64,000 nucleotides of DNA, taken from positions 1,116,001-1,180,000 of the forward strand of contig NZ_CP016591.1 of the NCBI RefSeq assembly GCF_001698205.1. Direction: 5' to 3'. The position numbers and the translations under genes are program-made. This DNA is from Tsuneonella dongtanensis. GTDB lineage: Bacteria; Pseudomonadota; Alphaproteobacteria; Sphingomonadales; Sphingomonadaceae. How positions within the stretch are numbered: the stretch's first letter is position 1; each line of letters starts with the position of its first letter. This document shows positions 48,615 to 57,973 of this stretch, piece by piece. The notes below the pieces were generated by a model. It searched no databases. It was given only the letters and a program-made list of their open reading frames with translations, and was not told where the DNA came from.

Positions 48615-49691
48615 ATGTCGGCGCAGCAACCGCCACCTGCCGCACTCGGAAGCGCCGGACTGACGCCGGTCGATACGCATGCGCTTGCCGAATCCCTCCT
48701 GACTGCGGCTCGGGACACCGGCCTCCCGGCCGAAGGGGTCGAGGGACTCGCGCGGCTCGGCGGCGGGGCGAGCAAGGAGATGTGGCGGTTCGATCTCGCA
48801 ATGCGGGACGGTTCGGCGCTCCCGCTCGTTTTGCGGCGCCAGCCGCCCGGTCGGGCGCGATCGACCCAGGGACTGACCAGCGTGGCTGCCGAGGCAGCCC
48901 TGGTCCGGCTGGCGGAAAAAGCGGGGGTGCCGGTGCCTGCGGTCGCGTTCGAGCTGCCCGAAAGCTCCCCCGCAGGCGACGGCTACGCGATGGCCCGGGT
49001 CGTTGGGGAGACTGTCGGCACCCGAGTGCTCAAGCTGCCGGAACTGAAGGATGCACGGCGCGGACTCGCGCGCCGGTGCGGCGAAGTGCTGGCGCGGCTG
49101 CACGCTGCAACGGGGCACGAAACGCTCGGCCTGCGCTCGCAAGGCCCGCGCGAGGCGCTCGATTCCCTCGAGGCGCGCCACCGGACGACCGGTCAGGCGC
49201 GCCCCGTGTTCGAATTCGCACTGCGCTGGTTGCGCGATCGCGTGCCGGACGATCGTCCGCACGTCCTGCTCCACGGCGATTTCCGGACGGGCAATCTGGT
49301 GGTCGGGCCGCAGGGCCTTGTCGCGGTGCTCGACTGGGAACTCGCGCACCTAGGCCTGGCGGCCTACGACCTGGCCTGGATCTGCGTGCCGAGTTGGCGG
49401 TTCCAGCGGCCCGACCTGCCGGTCGGCGGGTTCGGCACGCGCGAAGACCTGCTTGCCGGTTATGCGGAAGCGGGCGGCGCCCCGGTCGATCCCGATGAAC
49501 TGCGGTGGTGGGAGGTATTCCAGACGATGAACTGGGGCACGATGTGCGCCGGCGCGGCGCGCGCGTTCATGGACGGCGCGCGCAGCGTCGAAGGGGCGGT
49601 GATAGCCCGCCGCGCGTCCGAGACGGAATTCGACCTGATGCGCATGCTTGCGCCGGACCATCCCGCGTGGGAGGCCGCGCGTGCTCGATGA
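48615..49691 (+). CDS. phosphotransferase family protein (APH-like, acyl-CoA dehydrogenase-linked)
   Basis: A 358-aa aminoglycoside-phosphotransferase-fold kinase. GGGASKEMWRF is the phosphate loop, LLHGDFRTGNLVV the catalytic loop (HxD with the Mg-binding Asn), and AVLDWELAHLG the DFG-like site. This branch resembles the kinase domain of ACAD10-type proteins, thought to phosphorylate hydroxyacyl substrates. It is divergent from an acyl-CoA dehydrogenase and followed by a DUF6285 protein. The ATG at 48615 is taken as start because upstream residues have no family match. Confidence 0.85.
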   Translation: MSAQQPPPAALGSAGLTPVDTHALAESLLTAARDTGLPAEGVEGLARLGGGASKEMWRFDLAMRDGSALPLVLRRQPPGRARSTQGLTSVAAEAALVRLAEKAGVPVPAVAFELPESSPAGDGYAMARVVGETVGTRVLKLPELKDARRGLARRCGEVLARLHAATGHETLGLRSQGPREALDSLEARHRTTGQARPVFEFALRWLRDRVPDDRPHVLLHGDFRTGNLVVGPQGLVAVLDWELAHLGLAAYDLAWICVPSWRFQRPDLPVGGFGTREDLLAGYAEAGGAPVDPDELRWWEVFQTMNWGTMCAGAARAFMDGARSVEGAVIARRASETEFDLMRMLAPDHPAWEAARAR

Positions 49692-50028
49692 TCCCGCCGC
49701 CGCGCTGATCGAGGAGGAAGCGCGCAAGGCCCGCGCATCGGGCGATCTGACAACCTTCGCCGAAAAGGTCATCGCCAACGCATTGGGCATTGCCGCGCGC
49801 GAGCGCGAGCTTGCGCCCGAGCTCGACGCATCCGAGAGCGAACGACTGGCCGATCGCCTCGGACACGGCGGTGATCTTGCCGCGCTGAATGCCGAGCTCG
49901 CACGCCGCATCCGCGAAGGGATGCCGACGTCGGACGCTCTTCTGGAACACCTGATCCTCACCACCATCGGCAAGCTCCAGGTCGACCAGCCCACTTATCC
50001 AGGGTTTCGCGCCCTTTCGGAACGCTAG
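49681..50028 (+). CDS. DUF6285 domain protein
   Basis: A 115-aa mostly helical protein starting at a GTG (VLDDPAAALIEEEARKA) that overlaps the kinase stop by 11 bases. The segments ALNAELARRIREGMP and LLEHLILTTIGKLQVDQPTYPGF match the small proteins that regularly follow ACAD10-like phosphotransferases. Function unknown; probably a partner of the kinase. Its stop overlaps the stop of the convergent symporter gene by four bases. Confidence 0.75.
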   Translation: MLDDPAAALIEEEARKARASGDLTTFAEKVIANALGIAARERELAPELDASESERLADRLGHGGDLAALNAELARRIREGMPTSDALLEHLILTTIGKLQVDQPTYPGFRALSER

Positions 50029-51539
50029 CCGGCTGTCTCGCTTCGCCTTCCGGTGCCTTCCGCGACCGGAGCGTCTCCCTTGAACAAGGCCAGCCCGATC
50101 CACTCGGCCCGGCGCCCCAATACCAGTCGGTTGAACGACAGCGCGGCCAGCACCGAGGTGACCAGGGTGATCACCATGAAGTCGATGTAATGCATCGCGA
50201 CCAGGCCCTGCGGCTGCCACCAGAAGCTGAATGCCCCGTAGAGCGCGACGCCCCAGAGCACACCGAACACCGCCGCCTTGGCCGATACGTTGCGGAACAG
50301 GAGCCCCGCGATGAACGCCGAAAGGATCGGCATCGATGAGAGCCCGTTCAGCTGCTGCAGAAGGTTGATGATGCTCTCGGCATTCATGAAAACCGGAACC
50401 ATCGCGATCGCGACGACGGTCACGATTGCGGACAGCGCCGCACCCAGCTTCCAGTGGTTCTGCACCTTGCCCACGAAGCGCTCGTGGAAATCTACCGAGT
50501 AGAGTGCGACGGTTGAGTTGAGCACTGCGGAAAAGGTCGTGATGACCGCCGCGGCCACCATTGCTGCGAATGCGCCAGAGAGCCAGGTCGGCAACACCTC
50601 TGCCACCAGCCGGCCATAGGCGGCATCCCCGATGTCGCCGAACAGCTTGTAGGCGACGACCCCAGGGATCACCACGATCGGCGGCACGACCAGGATGCGG
50701 ATCGCGGCTGCGGCGAACACACCCTTCTGCGCCTCGCGCACGGTGGGCGCCGCCATCGCCTTCTGGGTGATGTTCTGGTTGGTCGACCAGTAGAAGATCT
50801 GGATGAACGCCATCCCGGTGAACAGCGTGTGGAAGGGGATCGGGCTGTCGGCGCTGCCGACCATGCTGAGGCGGTCGGCCGGAACGCCGCTGACGATGTC
50901 GAAATCGACTGCCGCAAGGGCGAGGAAGACGATGACGAGCGCCAGGCCCAGGATGCCGATGCCCGAATAGGTGTCCATGACCGCGACCGCGCGCAGTCCG
51001 CCGAACACGGTATAGGCCGCGCCGATCAGCGCGAGGCCGACCGAGAATGCGATCAGCGGCACACTGCTCCCGAAAAGCGACTGGAGGAACAGCCCGCCCG
51101 AATAGAGTGCGGCGGGTAGATAAATCAGCACGTTGCCCGTGATGAACAGCGCTGAAATCAGCGTCCGGACCTGCCGCCCATCGTAGCGCCGCTCGAGCAG
51201 TTCGGTCACCGTGGTGCAGTTGTAGCGATAGTAGAGCGGCACGAACACGAACGCCAAGGCCATCAGGCCTACGAACCCGGCGATCTCCCACCAGGCGAGG
51301 AGGAGCATCTGGTTGCCGTTCATGCCCACGAGCTGGTCGGTAGACAGGTTGGTCAGCGTGATCGATCCGGCGACGAAGACCCAGGTCAGCCCCTTGCCGG
51401 CAAGGTAGACATCCTGTTCGGACCCGTCGTGCTTGGCCTTGCGGACTTTGAGCCAGGTCGCCAGCGCGACCAGGACGGTCAGCGCGACGGCGACCGCGAC
51501 CTGAACACCGCTTCCCGTAACGCTCACCTGATCCAGCAT
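50025..51539 (-). CDS. sodium/solute symporter (SSS family), sugar-type
   Basis: A 504-aa membrane transporter with about 14 helices. YLAGKGLTWVFVAGSITLTNLST, GFVGLMALAFVFVPLYYRYNCTTVTELLERRY and YSGIGILGLALVIVF are typical of SGLT-like symporters (quoted in short segments). The sodium-site helix FYWSTNQNITQKAMA is close to vSGLT. The ATG at 51539 has GGGAGGAA upstream. It is divergent from a beta-galactosidase gene across 71 bases, so galactose or a galactoside is the inferred substrate. Confidence 0.87.
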   Translation of the reverse strand: MLDQVSVTGSGVQVAVAVALTVLVALATWLKVRKAKHDGSEQDVYLAGKGLTWVFVAGSITLTNLSTDQLVGMNGNQMLLLAWWEIAGFVGLMALAFVFVPLYYRYNCTTVTELLERRYDGRQVRTLISALFITGNVLIYLPAALYSGGLFLQSLFGSSVPLIAFSVGLALIGAAYTVFGGLRAVAVMDTYSGIGILGLALVIVFLALAAVDFDIVSGVPADRLSMVGSADSPIPFHTLFTGMAFIQIFYWSTNQNITQKAMAAPTVREAQKGVFAAAAIRILVVPPIVVIPGVVAYKLFGDIGDAAYGRLVAEVLPTWLSGAFAAMVAAAVITTFSAVLNSTVALYSVDFHERFVGKVQNHWKLGAALSAIVTVVAIAMVPVFMNAESIINLLQQLNGLSSMPILSAFIAGLLFRNVSAKAAVFGVLWGVALYGAFSFWWQPQGLVAMHYIDFMVITLVTSVLAALSFNRLVLGRRAEWIGLALFKGDAPVAEGTGRRSETAG

Positions 51540-51610
51540 GCGAATTCCTCCCAACCCGTTTCTTTTTCGCCTAGCATCGTCGGAGAAATTGACGATAGGT
51601 GCAATAGCGC

Positions 51611-53518
51611 ATGAGACTGGGCGTCTGCTATTATCCGGAACACTGGCCGCCCGAGCGCTGGGGCGAGGACGCACGGCTTATGGCCGAAACGGGCATCAGC
51701 CGGGTGCGCATCGGTGAATTCGCCTGGAGCCGGTTGGAGCCTTCGCCGCGGCGGTTCGACTGGGCGTGGCTGGACGATGCGATCGAGGCGCTGGCTGCAG
51801 AGGGCCACGGAGTCATTCTCGGCACACCCACCGCGACGCCGCCCAAGTGGCTCGTCGATCGCATGCCAGACATGGTGGCGCTCGACCGCGAGGGCCGTCC
51901 GCGCGGCTTCGGCTCGCGCAGACATTACTGCTTCAGCCACGAAGGCTATCGCAAGGAATGCGCGCGGATCGTGCGCGCGATGGCGGAGCGATACGGCGGG
52001 CATCCGGCCGTCGTCGCATGGCAGACCGACAACGAGTATGGTTGCCACGACACGGTCCAGAGCTTTTCCGCCGCCGCGCGCGACGCCTTCCGGCGCTGGC
52101 TGGCCGAACGATATGGGACGATCGAGGCGCTGAACGACGCCTGGGGCAATGTCTTCTGGTCGATGGCGTATCGCTCGTTCGGTCAGGTCGATCTGCCCAA
52201 CCTCACCGTGACCGAGGCCAATCCGGCGCACTGGCTAGCATTCCGACGATTCTCCTCGGACCAGGTCATCACCTTCAACCGCGCGCAGGCGGACATCATC
52301 CGCGAACACTCGCCGGGTCGCGACGTGGTTCACAACGCGATGGGGTTCTACACCGGCTACGATCACCATGACCTTGGCGCGGACCTCGATGCCATCGGCT
52401 GGGACAGCTACCCGCTCGGCTTCCTCGAGATGTTCCGCTTTTCCGAGGAGGACAAGCGCCGCTACGCGCGGACGGGGCATCCCGACATCGCCGCGTTCCA
52501 TCACGACCTCTATCGCGGATGCATACGGGGCGGACGCTGGTGGGTGCTCGAGCAGCAGCCGGGACCGGTCAACTGGGCGCGTCACAATCCCGCGCCGGCA
52601 CCGGGCATGGTCAGGCTCTGGACCCTTGAGGCGATGGCGCACGGGGCGGAACTCGTCAGCTATTTTCGCTGGCGGCAGTTTCCCCAGGCGCAGGAGCAGA
52701 TGCACGCGGGCCTCCTGCGCACCGACGGCGCGCCGGCGCCGGCCCTGGCCGAGGCGCGCGAGGCCGCAGACGAGATCGCCGCCCTTGGCGACATCGGCGC
52801 TCCCGTGAAGCACGCCGCCCTGGTTTTCTCTTACGACAGCGAATGGATCACCCAGATTCAGCCACAGGGGGAGGGCTGCTCGGCCTTGTGGGCGGTATTC
52901 GCCTGTTACTCGGCGCTGCGGAGGCTGGGGCTCAACGTCGACATCATCGCGCCCGGGACGTCGCTGGCCGGTTACGAGCTTACCGTCGTGCCGTGCCTCC
53001 CGATCGTTCCGGACGCGCTTGCAAACGAGCTTTCGACATTTGAGGGGCAGGTCGTCATCGGCCCGCGCACCGGCAGTCGCGACGCGGATTTCGCGATCCC
53101 GCCCGGACTGGCGCCCGGTCCGCTGGAAAAACTGGTGGGGGGCAAGGTCGTCCTCAGCGAAACTCTGCGGCCTGGTCTCGTCACCCCGGCAGAGGACAAT
53201 GCCTGGGCGATCGCCCGCTGGCATGACACGCTGGAAGGTATCGCCGAGCCGGAGCTTGTCGCCGCCGATGGCCGGGTGGCGTGCTGGCGCCATGGCCGCG
53301 TACGCTATTGCGCGACTTGGCCCGAAGGTTCGGTCATCGAAACGGTCATCGAGCGCGCCGCGCGCAACGCCGGTCTTCCGGCCCACCATCTGCCCGAAGG
53401 GTCCCGCCGCCGCACGACGACGCGATACCAGTTTGATCTGGACTACCTCCACTCAGGATGGAACGCGCGGCCCTCCAACTCGCTGCAAGTGGAGGATGGC
53501 GATGGCCGACCCGGATAG
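51611..53518 (+). CDS. beta-galactosidase, GH42 family
   Basis: A 635-aa glycoside hydrolase with the three GH42 domains: TIM barrel (1-380), trimerisation domain (about 390-590) and a short C-terminal beta part. GVCYYPEHWPPERW begins the barrel. The acid/base Glu142 is in WQTDNEYGC and the nucleophile Glu314 in VLEQQPG. No signal peptide is seen, so it is cytoplasmic. It heads the chain GH42-moaD-moaE-GH36 and overlaps moaD by 17 bases. Confidence 0.92.
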   Translation: MRLGVCYYPEHWPPERWGEDARLMAETGISRVRIGEFAWSRLEPSPRRFDWAWLDDAIEALAAEGHGVILGTPTATPPKWLVDRMPDMVALDREGRPRGFGSRRHYCFSHEGYRKECARIVRAMAERYGGHPAVVAWQTDNEYGCHDTVQSFSAAARDAFRRWLAERYGTIEALNDAWGNVFWSMAYRSFGQVDLPNLTVTEANPAHWLAFRRFSSDQVITFNRAQADIIREHSPGRDVVHNAMGFYTGYDHHDLGADLDAIGWDSYPLGFLEMFRFSEEDKRRYARTGHPDIAAFHHDLYRGCIRGGRWWVLEQQPGPVNWARHNPAPAPGMVRLWTLEAMAHGAELVSYFRWRQFPQAQEQMHAGLLRTDGAPAPALAEAREAADEIAALGDIGAPVKHAALVFSYDSEWITQIQPQGEGCSALWAVFACYSALRRLGLNVDIIAPGTSLAGYELTVVPCLPIVPDALANELSTFEGQVVIGPRTGSRDADFAIPPGLAPGPLEKLVGGKVVLSETLRPGLVTPAEDNAWAIARWHDTLEGIAEPELVAADGRVACWRHGRVRYCATWPEGSVIETVIERAARNAGLPAHHLPEGSRRRTTTRYQFDLDYLHSGWNARPSNSLQVEDGDGRPG

Positions 53519-53777
53519 GCAGGAGGCGCAGCTTTGCGTGGAGCTTTGCGGCAAGCTTGCCGGAGTCGCGGGTTCCGAGGTCCTGATCGCCATTCCGGCA
53601 TCCGGCTGTACCGCCGCTGACGTCATGGCGCGCGTGGCGGATTGCTATCCGGCGCTGGCCGCCGAACTTGCGACGGGGAGGATCAAGGCCTGCGTGAACG
53701 AGGCCGTTGTCGATCCGGGCGCGCGCGTCATGCCGGGCGACACGGTGGCACTGTTCCCGCCGGTGTCGGGCGGATGA
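53502..53777 (+). CDS. moaD: molybdopterin synthase sulfur-carrier subunit
   Basis: A 91-aa ubiquitin-like protein ending in the essential Gly-Gly (FPPVSGG), which carries the thiocarboxylate used in molybdopterin formation. The fold cues are VELCGKLAGVAGSEVL, then VNEAVVDPGARVMPGDTVAL. The ATG at 53502 has GGAGG six bases upstream, inside the end of the GH42 gene; an ATG at 53496 is too close to it. The stop overlaps moaE (ATGA). Confidence 0.88.
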   Translation: MADPDRQEAQLCVELCGKLAGVAGSEVLIAIPASGCTAADVMARVADCYPALAAELATGRIKACVNEAVVDPGARVMPGDTVALFPPVSGG

Positions 53778-54241
53778 CGGTCGAAGTCGAACTCGCCGGC
53801 GAACCGTTCGCGCCGGCAGACCTGCTCGCCCGGTTCACGGCCGGCTTGCGTGGTGAAGGTGCAGTCGTCAGCTTCAGCGGGCATGCCCGCGGCACATCGA
53901 AAGACGGCAACGGCGTCGATGCCCTGGTGCTCGAAAGCTATCGCGGCATGACGCTGCGCTCGATGCAGGACATTGCCGCGGCTGCCATGGACCGGTTCGA
54001 GGTGACACGGTGCCTTGTGGTCCACCGGGCCGGTCGCATACTTCCGGGCGAAGCGATCGTCTTCGTGGCGACCGCCTCGGCGCACAGGCGGGCGGCGTTC
54101 GAAGCGGCGGATTACCTGATGGACCGGCTCAAGACCGAAGCGGTTTTCTGGAAGCGCGAGGAAAGCGCGGATGGCGACAGGTGGATCGAACCCACCGATG
54201 CCGACCATGCCGATGCGCGCCGTTGGACGGACGAGAGATGA
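53774..54241 (+). CDS. moaE: molybdopterin synthase catalytic subunit
   Basis: A 155-aa catalytic subunit that adds two sulfurs to precursor Z together with MoaD. VSFSGHARGTSKDGNGVDAL (shown in part), LESYRGMTLRSM, VVHRAGRILPGEAIVFVA with the conserved HRxG, HRRAAFEAADYLMDRLK and VFWKREE with the catalytic Lys are in order. It overlaps moaD and the GH36 gene (both ATGA), so all four genes are coupled. Confidence 0.92.
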   Translation: MTVEVELAGEPFAPADLLARFTAGLRGEGAVVSFSGHARGTSKDGNGVDALVLESYRGMTLRSMQDIAAAAMDRFEVTRCLVVHRAGRILPGEAIVFVATASAHRRAAFEAADYLMDRLKTEAVFWKREESADGDRWIEPTDADHADARRWTDER

Positions 54242-56343
54242 CTGCCGATCTGCTCGCCCTCCATACCGACGAAGCGAGCCTGGTGCTCGAACGGGACCCG
54301 GAACGCGGACTCTTGTGGCGGCACCTCGGGGCGCGGGTCGATGCCGGTGAATTGCCCCCATTGGCGCAAACGCGCGGCCGGGCCACGTTTTCGCTCGATC
54401 GGGACGTTTCCCTGGCGAAGGTACCCCCGGCGGGGTTGGGCTGGTTCGGTCCTCCAATGCTGGAAGTCCGTGACCCATCGGGCGAAGCGCTTATCTTCGC
54501 CCCGAGCACCTTCGATGTCTCCCGTGATGCACGGCGGATCGTCGCCCGCGCGCAGGACCCGGTCGCCGGGCTCGACCACGAACTCGAGATCGAGATTGTC
54601 GCAGGCGGCTGCTTCCGCTTCACGGCTTCGATCACGAATCACGGCGCGGCTCCGGTGGCGCTTGAGCGTATCGCCAGCCTTCAGGTGCCGCTCCCCGCAT
54701 CGGCCCGCGAGATCGTATCCTGGCGAGGGCGGCACAACGCCGAACTGGTCGAATGCAGCGAGGCCATGCCGCAGCATCGCTGGGAGCGACTGTCGCGCCG
54801 GGGCATTTCCGGCCACGGCGGCCCGCCGGGCGTCTACGTGCTCGACGGAGACTGCAGCTGGCATTCGGGACTGGCCTTCGCGCTGCAACTGGCGTGGTCG
54901 GGCGACAGCGCGATCGCCATCGAACGGGACGACGAGGGATACTGGACGCTCGGTGCCGAGGCCGTGCTGGCGCCGGGAGAAATCGTGATCGGCGTCGGCG
55001 AGACCCACCGCAGCCCACCTGCCTTCCTGGCAATTTCCCCGCGCGGGCGAAACGGCGCGATGCAGCAGCAGCACTCGGCCGTGCGGGCCATGGTGCAATG
55101 GCCCGACGGTGCTATGAGGCCGCGCCCGGTGCATCTCAACAGTTGGGAAGCTTGCTATTTCAACCATGACGCGGCGCGGATTCGCCGGCTGACGAAGGCC
55201 GGCGCGGACATCGGCATCGAGCGGTTCGTGCTCGACGACGGCTGGTTCAAGGGGCGTCGCAACGACACCTCGGGGCTGGGAGACTGGGAACCGGACCCGG
55301 CAATCTACCCTGACGGACTGGCCCCGCTCGCCCGCGAAGTCGAGACGATGGGCATGGAGTTCGGCCTATGGGTCGAACCCGAAATGATCAGTCCCGACAG
55401 CGACCTCTATCGCGCTCATTCCGACTGGGCCCTGGCTTCACCCCGTCGCCCGCAGCCGACCGCGCGCAACCAGCTGGTGGTCGACATGCGCCGCGCGGAG
55501 GCGCGCGATCACCTGTTCGAACGGCTGGACTGCATCCTGTCGCAGGCCCCGGTTTCCTACCTCAAATGGGATCACAACCGCGACCATGCTCCTGGCGGCG
55601 GGGCGGGGCAGACGCTTGGCACCTACGACCTGCTGGAGCGCCTCCGCAAAGCGCATCCCGCGGTCGAGATCGAGGGTTGCGCGGGCGGTGGTGGGCGCAG
55701 CGACGCCGGATTGGCGCCCTATGTCCACCGGTACTGGACAAGCGACAACATCGACGCGGTCGCCCGGGTCTCCATCCAGCGCGGGTTCCAGGCCTTCCTG
55801 CCGCCCGAGATGATGGGATCGCATGTCGGCGCCAGCCCGGCGCATGTCACGGGGCGAAGCCAGTCGATGGCATTTCGCGCAGCGGTCGCCTGCATGGGGC
55901 ACTTCGGGGTAGAGCTCGATCCGGACACGCTGGAAGACAAGGACCGCGCCGAGCTTGCGCGCTGGATCGCGTTCTACAAGGCGTGGCGCCATATCCTGCA
56001 CGGTAACCGTACCGATCTTGGCGAAGGGCCCGACAGCCTGCGCTGGCAGGCGCAGGGCACCGACGTTCACAAGCTGCTCTTCTGCATCAGGACCGATCCG
56101 GCCCAGGATCGCAGGCCGCAACCGCTCAAGCTTCCATTCGCAGCTTCGACTTCGCGATGGCGTGTTCGGCTGCTGGAGGTCGCGGAGCCGCGTGGACACG
56201 TCTTCCCGATGGCCGAACTGTTCACCCGCATGCAACGCGAGCCGGTCGAATTCACCGGTAGCTGGCTGGCGTCTGCCGGCCTGCCAATCCCCACGCAGAG
56301 AGCCGAGAGCGTGGCGATCTTCCAACTCGAAGCTGCCGGATGA
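54238..56343 (+). CDS. alpha-galactosidase, GH36 family
   Basis: A 701-aa alpha-galactosidase. The N-terminal beta-supersandwich (to about residue 330) is followed by a TIM barrel with DDGWFKGRR, the nucleophile Asp445 in YLKWDHNRD, and the acid/base Asp489 in GCAGGGGRSDAG. The segment SDNIDAVARVSIQRGFQ is also diagnostic. No signal peptide is seen. The ATG overlaps the moaE stop. With GH42 and the symporter it makes a galactoside-use locus for raffinose- or galactomannan-type sugars. Confidence 0.92.
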   Translation: MTADLLALHTDEASLVLERDPERGLLWRHLGARVDAGELPPLAQTRGRATFSLDRDVSLAKVPPAGLGWFGPPMLEVRDPSGEALIFAPSTFDVSRDARRIVARAQDPVAGLDHELEIEIVAGGCFRFTASITNHGAAPVALERIASLQVPLPASAREIVSWRGRHNAELVECSEAMPQHRWERLSRRGISGHGGPPGVYVLDGDCSWHSGLAFALQLAWSGDSAIAIERDDEGYWTLGAEAVLAPGEIVIGVGETHRSPPAFLAISPRGRNGAMQQQHSAVRAMVQWPDGAMRPRPVHLNSWEACYFNHDAARIRRLTKAGADIGIERFVLDDGWFKGRRNDTSGLGDWEPDPAIYPDGLAPLAREVETMGMEFGLWVEPEMISPDSDLYRAHSDWALASPRRPQPTARNQLVVDMRRAEARDHLFERLDCILSQAPVSYLKWDHNRDHAPGGGAGQTLGTYDLLERLRKAHPAVEIEGCAGGGGRSDAGLAPYVHRYWTSDNIDAVARVSIQRGFQAFLPPEMMGSHVGASPAHVTGRSQSMAFRAAVACMGHFGVELDPDTLEDKDRAELARWIAFYKAWRHILHGNRTDLGEGPDSLRWQAQGTDVHKLLFCIRTDPAQDRRPQPLKLPFAASTSRWRVRLLEVAEPRGHVFPMAELFTRMQREPVEFTGSWLASAGLPIPTQRAESVAIFQLEAAG

Positions 56344-56473
56344 TTGCCTCGATTTGCGGACCCGAGCAAAGCGCGAGAGATTCAGCCAAGTACCGTGGCG
56401 GAGACGGAGGGATACTCAACCCCGCGCGTGTGAGCCAACAAAATCAATCACTTAGAAAAGGCAGTCGCCGGGG

Positions 56474-56494
56474 TTTTGTAGCGCCTTTTGTAGC
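56474..56494 (+). repeat. short direct repeat at the edge of the accessory island
   Basis: TTTTGTAGC occurs twice, at 56474-56482 and 56486-56494, in the 182-base gap between the GH36 gene and the unknown 450-aa gene, where sequence character changes. It may mark an integration junction; no distant copy was found by eye. Confidence 0.4.
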
Positions 56495-56525
56495 AGCGGA
56501 TTTCGCCTGAATGGGGCACTTGGCG

Positions 56526-57878
56526 TCAAATCCTGCCCGCCAAGCCCCTGTACCGATCGGTCAGCCGGTACCGGCGACCAGTCTTTGCATCCCTTCCCGT
56601 TAGCCGAAGATGTTCGATCACGCCGCGATCAGCGAGCCGCTCCAATATCTGGAAAGGGGCTTCGCCGTCGCGGTTAGTCGCCGTGATCGCCCCATGCAGT
56701 AGCAACCCTTGCAAGATGGTTCGCCTCTTAGACTTCGCCTTGTCGGTGACGTCAGCCACGTGCTGGAGAAGCTCTGAAAGCGCCTCGATGGTCGCGTCCT
56801 CGGGCGGGCGCAGAAGCCCGTGCAGTTCCGACCAGCGAACGCGAGGTGCAGCGTCAGATCGGATGGCATCGAACCAATCTGTGAGGCTACGTGGAGCTTG
56901 CGGTAGATGCTCGCGGACCACGTCAGGGAGATTTTTGAGATAACGGACCTCTACCCGCAGGCGATCCGCTGCCTTGGCGTAGACCACGAGGACTATGTGG
57001 CCGGTCGGCGTGAGCGGGATGCGAACAGAGAGCGCGCCAAGGTCTCGCTCGACGGATGGCCCAATGGTCCTCGGGTGCGTCCGTACGACGGGCGAGCGCG
57101 CGGCGCTAAGTACACCGTCCGCCAGCGCGTGAACCTTCGCAAGAGCATCTGGATCATGGCGCTCCCAGCAGGCCTCGGCTTGTGAGACGGTCAGACCGCC
57201 CCAGTCGAGGCGCATTTCGGCGTCCTCATTCCACGCGCTGTAGGGGCTTTGTGCGTCGCGCCGACCGTATTCGTAGCCCTGCTCCGGCGGGCACATTTCC
57301 AAGATGAGCCGCGTTCGTAGATTGGCTTCGAACACGCGGTGGAATGTTGCAACCCGTTGCACGAAGGTCTCGTGAACGCTTCCGGCGAAGGCCCGAAAAT
57401 CGGGAACCATGTTGTCCTGCCCGTCAAGCGTTCGAAGGGCCGAAGTCGGATCGTCCGTTGGAGCAAAGAACTCCGCGAGAGGGAGGCCTTCGATCTCGTC
57501 GAAGGTGAAGCGGTCGAGCAGGTGGGCGAGGGTCCGTATGGGATTGACCGCGAGCCTCACCACGAACTCGGCGCTGGGGGGCTGCCGCGAGATCGCTATC
57601 TCGCTGCCGGAGAACATGGACCCGGATGCTGCCTTCGAAATCCAGCTTCCCCGGTACCGCTGTGCAGGGCCGAAGATCGGGGGAAGGGCCTCCCCGAGGC
57701 CGATCCGCGCCGCGAAGCGGTCGATCGCGTCCTGACGCATGACCTCGATGGTGCCGCGCACGCGAAGCTCGACGCGGTCGAAGAGGGCTTCGGCGCTCGA
57801 CGGTGGATTTTCTGTGAAGGCACGTATTCCGTACCTATTTCTCTCTCGCGCGGGAGGTAAGGCTGCACCCCTGTCCAT
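56526..57878 (-). CDS. hypothetical protein with C-terminal winged-helix-like region
   Basis: A 450-aa protein I do not recognise. There is no signal peptide or membrane segment. The final 75 residues (KAKSKRRTILQGLLLHGAIT, then LERLADRGVIEHLRLTGRD and RYRLTDRYRG) read as a winged helix, so DNA binding is possible. The middle is rich in charged and aromatic residues (CPPEQGYEYGRRD). It is alone on the minus strand, 95 bases downstream of the resolvase gene, in an apparent mobile island. It could be part of the defence gene set, but nothing ties it to a function. Confidence 0.65.
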   Translation of the reverse strand: MDRGAALPPARERNRYGIRAFTENPPSSAEALFDRVELRVRGTIEVMRQDAIDRFAARIGLGEALPPIFGPAQRYRGSWISKAASGSMFSGSEIAISRQPPSAEFVVRLAVNPIRTLAHLLDRFTFDEIEGLPLAEFFAPTDDPTSALRTLDGQDNMVPDFRAFAGSVHETFVQRVATFHRVFEANLRTRLILEMCPPEQGYEYGRRDAQSPYSAWNEDAEMRLDWGGLTVSQAEACWERHDPDALAKVHALADGVLSAARSPVVRTHPRTIGPSVERDLGALSVRIPLTPTGHIVLVVYAKAADRLRVEVRYLKNLPDVVREHLPQAPRSLTDWFDAIRSDAAPRVRWSELHGLLRPPEDATIEALSELLQHVADVTDKAKSKRRTILQGLLLHGAITATNRDGEAPFQILERLADRGVIEHLRLTGRDAKTGRRYRLTDRYRGLAGRI

Positions 57879-57940
57879 CAGGCGGCGCTCCCTGCTACTT
57901 CTGTGGGCATCTGGACTAGAACTCGGACCTTATAGAGGAG

Positions 57941-57948
57941 TGGGGCAT
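57941..57948. repeat. TGGGGCAT motif downstream of resolvase
   Basis: With GACCTTA nearby at 57926-57932 it resembles the block GACCTTATGGGGCAT upstream of the same gene at 58583-58597, with a short insertion between the two parts. See the repeats upstream of the resolvase. Confidence 0.35.
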
Positions 57949-57973
57949 ATCCGCGGCGGCTGGTCCCCTAACT

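Noticed and set aside
45266-48775. One 1169-codon minus-strand frame that looks like a fused giant protein
   Set aside because: Only the part from 47272 onward resembles a protein (TonB receptor). The upstream part is antisense-free but out of frame with a clear acyl-CoA dehydrogenase covering 47269-48555.
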